The position numbers and the translations under genes are program-made. Shown piece after piece: positions 1 through 3,533 of a DNA stretch of 5,650 nt. The notes below the pieces were generated by a model, which saw only the letters and a list, made by a program, of their open reading frames with translations, did not search any database and was not told where the DNA came from. Numbering within the stretch: the first letter of the stretch is position 1; every line of letters starts with the position of its first letter. Origin of the DNA: Methanobacteriota archaeon (GTDB lineage Archaea > Thermoplasmatota > Poseidoniia > Poseidoniales > Thalassarchaeaceae); NCBI GenBank assembly GCA_002714745.1, contig PAYF01000026.1, positions 22,480-28,129 on the forward strand. The letters are read 5' to 3'.

Positions 1-416
1 CCTCCTTCACCAAATCTTGAGATTAGTGCCTCAGCTTTCTTACTGCCTCGCAGATTAAATGTCTCGTCCGATGCTAGTACATCTGAGAACAATCCCACAT
101 GGGCAGCTACTCGTTCAGCTACCAAACGGTCTGAGGCAGTTGCAAGGAGCAGTTTCCTACCTCGTGAGTGTTCAGCAGTAATCCAGTCTAGGAAAGCCTC
201 GTGGTAATCCAAATCCCTTGGCTCAAAATCAAGTCTACGAGCGAGATCCCTCTTCCACTGCGCCCTATTGCCCATAATTTCCTTGAGAAGCACTCCAAGA
301 ATCATCCAGGGCCTTCGAGCAATCACTCTCTTGGCGCTGATTACACTCATGTCTGAGAGTATGAGAGTACCATCCATATCGACGGCGAGAGGGATGTCCG
401 ACACAGCTTCACCCAT
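1..416 (-). CDS. HAD-domain N-terminus of a probable HAD-UbiA prenyltransferase fusion (partial)
   Basis: Only the first 138 residues are visible; the 3' part runs off the left edge. The sequence shows HAD-superfamily motif I as VDMDGTL (nucleophile D13, acid/base D15), motif II in LLLATASD (T93 or S95), and a likely motif III lysine in GSKKAEAL (K126/K127). Motif IV would lie past the edge. The stretch RRPWMILGVLLKE, then RDLARRLDFEP, DYHEAFLDWI and HVGLFSDVLASDE, follows the order I recall from HAD domains fused to UbiA-type membrane prenyltransferases of about 480 residues. That family assignment is from memory, and the UbiA half is not visible. The UbiA part would transfer a prenyl or similar polyprenyl-linked group in the membrane; the role of the HAD part is unclear. 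The ATG at 416 is chosen because the frame meets a TGA about 45 bases upstream with no ATG, GTG or TTG between. No Shine-Dalgarno site is seen. It is divergent from the gene starting near 482. A stand-alone HAD phosphatase is the alternative. Confidence 0.8.
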   Translation of the reverse strand, partial: MGEAVSDIPLAVDMDGTLILSDMSVISAKRVIARRPWMILGVLLKEIMGNRAQWKRDLARRLDFEPRDLDYHEAFLDWITAEHSRGRKLLLATASDRLVAERVAAHVGLFSDVLASDETFNLRGSKKAEALISRFGEG

Positions 417-480
417 ACGCTTCGGTCGAGGGTCGAGTTCAAGGCTTCTTTGACCGATTCAATGAAACCCACTACTACGT

Positions 481-498
481 CGTGCCCCCCGGGGCACG
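481..498. promoter_or_regulatory. GC-rich palindrome in the divergent spacer, possible operator
   Basis: CGTGCCCC-CC-GGGGCACG is a perfect 8-bp inverted repeat around a two-base centre, immediately followed by a CACGTG hexamer at 495-500 that overlaps its right arm. It lies between the HAD gene (start 416, minus) and the 421-residue gene (plus), exactly where a regulator of both could bind. It also covers the GTG at 482, the first possible start of the plus-strand gene. If it is an operator or a transcript hairpin, translation more likely begins at the ATG at 503, 518 or 539. The arms are seen directly; the regulatory role is inference. Confidence 0.35.
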
Positions 499-1747
499 TG
501 TCATGTCAGTCGATCAAATGCCTTGGAGACCTGCTGCTATGTCTCAGGTCGAGTCCGACGAGGAAGCACCTCCAGGATTCATTGCATTACGATTCGCTGG
601 AATCGGAATGATGGCTAGGATGATTGAGCCTGAATCACTGAGTGAGCCCGAAGACTGGAGCACCATGGTCGGCGAGTTGAAATCATGGGGAGAAGTCCCA
701 GATCCAGATTCAATATCATCATTGCAGAAAATACCCTCTCCGAGGGGGCTAAACGTCGTATTGCAAGCCGACTCAACATGGTTGGCGGAGTTTATTCCTT
801 GGGCCTCTGATGGCAGGATAAGGGCTAGAGCAAAGGCCGCTCCAGAAGGCTCGAGAATACCGATTGGCGGCTATTCCTACGAAGGGCGCGATCTCGTTAT
901 CCTCAGGCTATTGGAAGAGGAGATCGAAAGCTCGGCTGAAATCATCTTGAACGCATTGGGGGCAGATGATGCAGATGCAGCCGAAGCAGAGTTGCACAAT
1001 GCAGGTATGGTGCTGGGCAGATACCACACTAAGGCTGAGAATGCTAGACTCACTCCCTCAGATCAGTCAAGATGGAATGCAAGGAATCAGTGGCTTGAGG
1101 AGACTCTCAGAGCCACTTTCCTATGGCGAGCTCCGTTTTCGAAGGACCAGCCCTGCACACTGAGCCTAATGGATGTCAGATTCAACGACATATCGGGGGA
1201 CTCTCTCAGGATTGGAAGAACACGTCTTGCTGATGCTCTGAGGATTCCGGTTTGCGAGTTCCCAGCTATGCGCGATTTAGCATCCCTCATCCATGATCTT
1301 TCACGATTGCACCATGATGCAGGATCAAACCTCGAACTGATGCCATTGCGTCTTGCTCTGATAGAGGGCTGGAAATCTAGAGCTCCGACAGAGTGGACAT
1401 CAGATAACGCATTCTACTCACACAGAGGAGGCCTTGCAATCTGGGAGTACGAACAGTGTCTGATGGATGTTCTCGAGGCCACCTCGCATCAGTCAGGAGC
1501 TCCTCAGCCTGCTGTTGAGATTCTTAGATACGTCCAGGTATACCAAAAGAAGATGTTTGGTAATCGGACATTTGGTGGCCTTTCTGGGATGGCTGCCTTC
1601 TTCGGGCTAGTGACATTGTATCATACATTCCCATGGACGCCCAGCGAGGTCGCATTGCCTCTGATATTCCTAGGAGCGAGCGCGTTGCTGATGCGTTACT
1701 ATCGAGGAATGTCGCCCCCACCAGAACAGCCCTTCACGACGATTTAG
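482..1747 (+). CDS. Unrecognised membrane-anchored protein with weak kinase-like features
   Basis: I do not recognise this 421-residue protein. It has a soluble part of about 360 residues followed by two predicted membrane helices (about 365-382 and 389-405) and a short tail ending RYYRGMSPPPEQPFTTI, so it looks anchored by its C-terminus. AEAELHNAGMVLGRYH (about 167-182) resembles the helix before the catalytic loop in aminoglycoside-phosphotransferase-like or lipopolysaccharide-kinase-like folds. LMDVRFNDI (229-237) and FPAMRDLASLIHDLSRLH (260-277) sit where such kinases carry HGDxHxxN and the segment after the metal-binding loop. The canonical HGD and DFG-type residues are not seen, so it may be a degenerate kinase or something unrelated. 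The two C-terminal helices recall UbiB-type atypical kinases, but no KxGQ or HADPHPGN motif is visible. The longest start is GTG 482; ATG 503, 518 and 539 are in frame and equally possible. The residues before about 30 look disordered and do not settle it. The TAG stop overlaps the opposing mutase stop. Confidence 0.8.
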   Translation: MPPGARVMSVDQMPWRPAAMSQVESDEEAPPGFIALRFAGIGMMARMIEPESLSEPEDWSTMVGELKSWGEVPDPDSISSLQKIPSPRGLNVVLQADSTWLAEFIPWASDGRIRARAKAAPEGSRIPIGGYSYEGRDLVILRLLEEEIESSAEIILNALGADDADAAEAELHNAGMVLGRYHTKAENARLTPSDQSRWNARNQWLEETLRATFLWRAPFSKDQPCTLSLMDVRFNDISGDSLRIGRTRLADALRIPVCEFPAMRDLASLIHDLSRLHHDAGSNLELMPLRLALIEGWKSRAPTEWTSDNAFYSHRGGLAIWEYEQCLMDVLEATSHQSGAPQPAVEILRYVQVYQKKMFGNRTFGGLSGMAAFFGLVTLYHTFPWTPSEVALPLIFLGASALLMRYYRGMSPPPEQPFTTI

Positions 1748-2352
1748 AACGAATCAACCCGAATCGTTCCGTTCTTATCATGACGGTAGAGCAATGGAGA
1801 CCCAGTTGGAATTTCCAGCGACACGATGTCATCGGGACTGATTCCCTCGATATGCATCACAATCGAACGAAGTGAGTTTCCGTGAGCCGAGACTAGGACA
1901 TTCTTACCACTCTCAAGATCTGGCAGAATCTCTTCTGTGAAGTAAGGAATAGTCCTCTCTGCAGTCATCTCAAGACTTTCTCCTTCTGGAGGAGGAACAT
2001 CGAAAGAGCGACGCCAGATTTGCACTTGCTCTGCCCCGTGCTTCTCTGCTGTCTCAGCTTTGTTCAAGCCCTGTAGTGCCCCGTAGTGACGCTCATTTAA
2101 CCTCCAATCGTACTTTGTAGGGACATCTTCGCCAGACGACTCGTTTTGCTGCATCACAATCTTGGCGGTCCTCTGAGCCCTAATGAGATCACTAGTATGG
2201 ACCACATCGATTCGAATGTCGGATAACTGTCGGCCAGCTTCCTCTGCCTCGATTACGCCCTTGTCTGAAAGATCAACATCGGTCCAGCCGGTGAATCGGT
2301 TGGAGGCATTCCAAACCGATTGCCCATGACGGATTAGTATCAGATTAGCCAT
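1744..2352 (-). CDS. gpmA: 2,3-bisphosphoglycerate-dependent phosphoglycerate mutase, short form
   Basis: This cytosolic enzyme interconverts 3- and 2-phosphoglycerate through a phosphohistidine, serving glycolysis and gluconeogenesis. The 202 residues open with LILIRHGQSVWN, giving the RHG motif (R8, phospho-acceptor H9), then FTGWTDVDLSDKG. R58 in TSDLIRAQR, E87 in LNERHYGALQGLNK and H157 in VSAHGNSLR complete the expected active site, and IPTGSPLLY (181-189) is typical of this branch. The E. coli enzyme is about 250 residues. Here the segment after RRSFDVPPP (about 114-122) passes almost directly to GESLEMTAERTIPYF, so a loop of roughly 25 residues is absent, as in the known short-form enzymes. 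The ATG at 2352 begins 8 bases after the upstream mscS stop, without a clear Shine-Dalgarno site, which suggests co-transcription. The TAA stop overlaps the TAG of the converging gene. Most archaea use cofactor-independent mutases, but Thermoplasma is recalled to have a dependent one. The enzyme call is firm. Confidence 0.95.
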   Translation of the reverse strand: MANLILIRHGQSVWNASNRFTGWTDVDLSDKGVIEAEEAGRQLSDIRIDVVHTSDLIRAQRTAKIVMQQNESSGEDVPTKYDWRLNERHYGALQGLNKAETAEKHGAEQVQIWRRSFDVPPPEGESLEMTAERTIPYFTEEILPDLESGKNVLVSAHGNSLRSIVMHIEGISPDDIVSLEIPTGSPLLYRHDKNGTIRVDSF

Positions 2353-2360
2353 CCCAAGAC

Positions 2361-3449
2361 CTACATCTGTGCTCTACGCCTAGGCTCGTGGAAACTTAGC
2401 CCACACTCTTCTCCCCGTGAGCGGGCCATGATGATGATGTCCTCAGTGAACTCCCTTTGTATTCTGCCTGAAGAGGGACAGTAGAAGTTACACGAAACGG
2501 TGACCATTGACGGTAGGACCTGAGTTACCTTGACCCAGGAGTCTTCATGCTTGGTTGCTCTCGAGTCAGCTAGGACTTGCTCGGAAAGCGTATCACAGAA
2601 CTTTTTGATAGCGTCCATATCGTTACCCTCTTCGAACTCGAAGGTCGGGCGGATACGCCTGAACCTGCGCTTGCTGTAATTCTCTACAGGCGAGTTTGTG
2701 ATATTGGAGTTAGGAATAGTGACGATGGTATCATTACCCGTCCTGAGCATGGTTGTACGCAGTCCGATGTTGACGACTTCTCCTTCGATATCCTCGACGA
2801 TAATCCAGTCTCCGACATTGAACGGTTGATCGATGATAATCGATATTGCACCGAAAACATTGGCCACCGAGTCTCTGGCTGCTAGAGCCAGTGCTAGACC
2901 TGTAATACCCAGACCGGCTATCAGACCATTCAGATTGACACCGAAAAGTCCGGCTATCACGAAGAAGCCAACAATTACTACTGCGAGCCTGCCAATTGAC
3001 TCGGCCACACTTGCAAGCGAGCGCCGAGCAGCCATATCGTCGCCCTCGACTACAATGAAAGCGTCCAGGTAGTCTACCAGCCTATATGCTGCAAACAGCA
3101 TCAGGATGATGAAGCCGGCACGGGAATATTCCATCACATCACTCATCAGTTCTGCATCCCATACTGGCTCACTGTTTGCGAACAGCCAATCTACTGACTG
3201 CCATAGAACAAGCAGGCCTACCATCCACGCTAGCGACCTAGGGGCGAAAAAGTCCTTCCCGTCAATTCTTTCAGTCTTCGATAACAGATCCATCATCCAA
3301 GGGAAAAACATCCTGCGAGAGAAGATCCCAACTCCCATGCTAAGCAATAAGACGAGTGCCAAAACAGTCGCAGTTCCTTGGGAGAATGAGCCAATTTCGG
3401 CCTCTCCACCCATGTCAATTCCTAGTACGCTCATGCTTGGCCCGAGCAC
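2361..3449 (-). CDS. MscS-family mechanosensitive ion channel
   Basis: This is a small-conductance mechanosensitive channel that would open under membrane tension and release solutes during osmotic downshock. With the GTG at 3449 as residue 1 there are 362 residues. Hydrophobic segments lie at about 26-44, 74-92, 110-128 and 150-170, and the pore-lining helix at about 173-198 (NLNGLIAGLGITGLALALAA). That helix is followed by the family hallmark IIIDQPFNVGDWIIVEDIEGEVVNIGLRTT-like beta domain (205-233; quoted in part from 205 to 223) and IPNSNITNSPVENYS (245-259). The C-terminal alpha/beta cytoplasmic domain runs to HEPRRRAQM. The protein has two more N-terminal helices than E. coli MscS (286 residues, three helices). 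The start is uncertain: ATG 3434 (residue 6) gives MSVLGIDMGG, and the purine-rich GGGGAGGG at 3451-3458 is too close to the GTG and too far from the ATG. Its stop is 8 bases before the mutase gene, with which it probably shares a transcript. Family call is firm; ion selectivity is not readable. Confidence 0.95.
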   Translation of the reverse strand: MLGPSMSVLGIDMGGEAEIGSFSQGTATVLALVLLLSMGVGIFSRRMFFPWMMDLLSKTERIDGKDFFAPRSLAWMVGLLVLWQSVDWLFANSEPVWDAELMSDVMEYSRAGFIILMLFAAYRLVDYLDAFIVVEGDDMAARRSLASVAESIGRLAVVIVGFFVIAGLFGVNLNGLIAGLGITGLALALAARDSVANVFGAISIIIDQPFNVGDWIIVEDIEGEVVNIGLRTTMLRTGNDTIVTIPNSNITNSPVENYSKRRFRRIRPTFEFEEGNDMDAIKKFCDTLSEQVLADSRATKHEDSWVKVTQVLPSMVTVSCNFYCPSSGRIQREFTEDIIIMARSRGEECGLSFHEPRRRAQM

Positions 3450-3450
3450 G

Positions 3451-3458
3451 CCCTCCCC
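3451..3458 (-). promoter_or_regulatory. Shine-Dalgarno-like GGGGAGGG upstream of mscS
   Basis: On the minus strand GGGGAGGG precedes the channel gene. Its GGAGG core ends 2 bases before the GTG at 3449 and 17 bases before the ATG at 3434, so neither spacing is ideal (5-9 bases is usual). It is the only purine-rich site of this sort in front of any gene in the window. It may be a true ribosome site used with relaxed spacing, or chance in a G-rich leader. Confidence 0.3.
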
Positions 3459-3470
3459 AAAAAGGCAACC

Positions 3471-3487
3471 CCGGTCCTATGGACCGG
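3471..3487. promoter_or_regulatory. Inverted repeat between mscS and the carboxypeptidase gene
   Basis: CCGGTCC-TAT-GGACCGG has perfect 7-bp arms around a 3-base centre. It sits in the roughly 85-bp spacer between two divergently transcribed genes, about 22 bases upstream of the mscS GTG and 46 bases before the carboxypeptidase ATG. It could be an operator for one or both genes, or a hairpin in the mscS leader. No clear archaeal TATA box or bacterial -10/-35 pair was found in the spacer, so the promoters themselves are not placed. The symmetry is seen; the function is inference. Confidence 0.35.
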
Positions 3488-3533
3488 TCTGCGAGGGATT
3501 GAATACCGAACATACTCTCGCCGACCCGTTAGC

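Noticed and set aside
268..453. Plus-strand open frame of 61 codons
   Set aside because: It is antisense to the HAD domain, whose motifs are clear, and its protein is Ser/Arg-rich without any family signature.
463..465. ATG at 463 as an upstream start for the plus-strand gene
   Set aside because: It is in a different frame from the 421-residue protein and yields a Cys- and Ser-rich peptide that ends after about 50 codons.
417..533. TATA box or -10/-35 promoter in the divergent spacers
   Set aside because: I looked on both strands here and at 3450-3533 and found no AT-rich hexamer convincing enough to annotate.
1748..1768. Imperfect inverted repeat just after the TAG of the 421-residue gene, a possible two-way terminator
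   Set aside because: The stem is only 5 bp plus 2 bp around an A-A mismatch, lacks a following T run, and lies inside mutase coding sequence, so chance is the simpler view.
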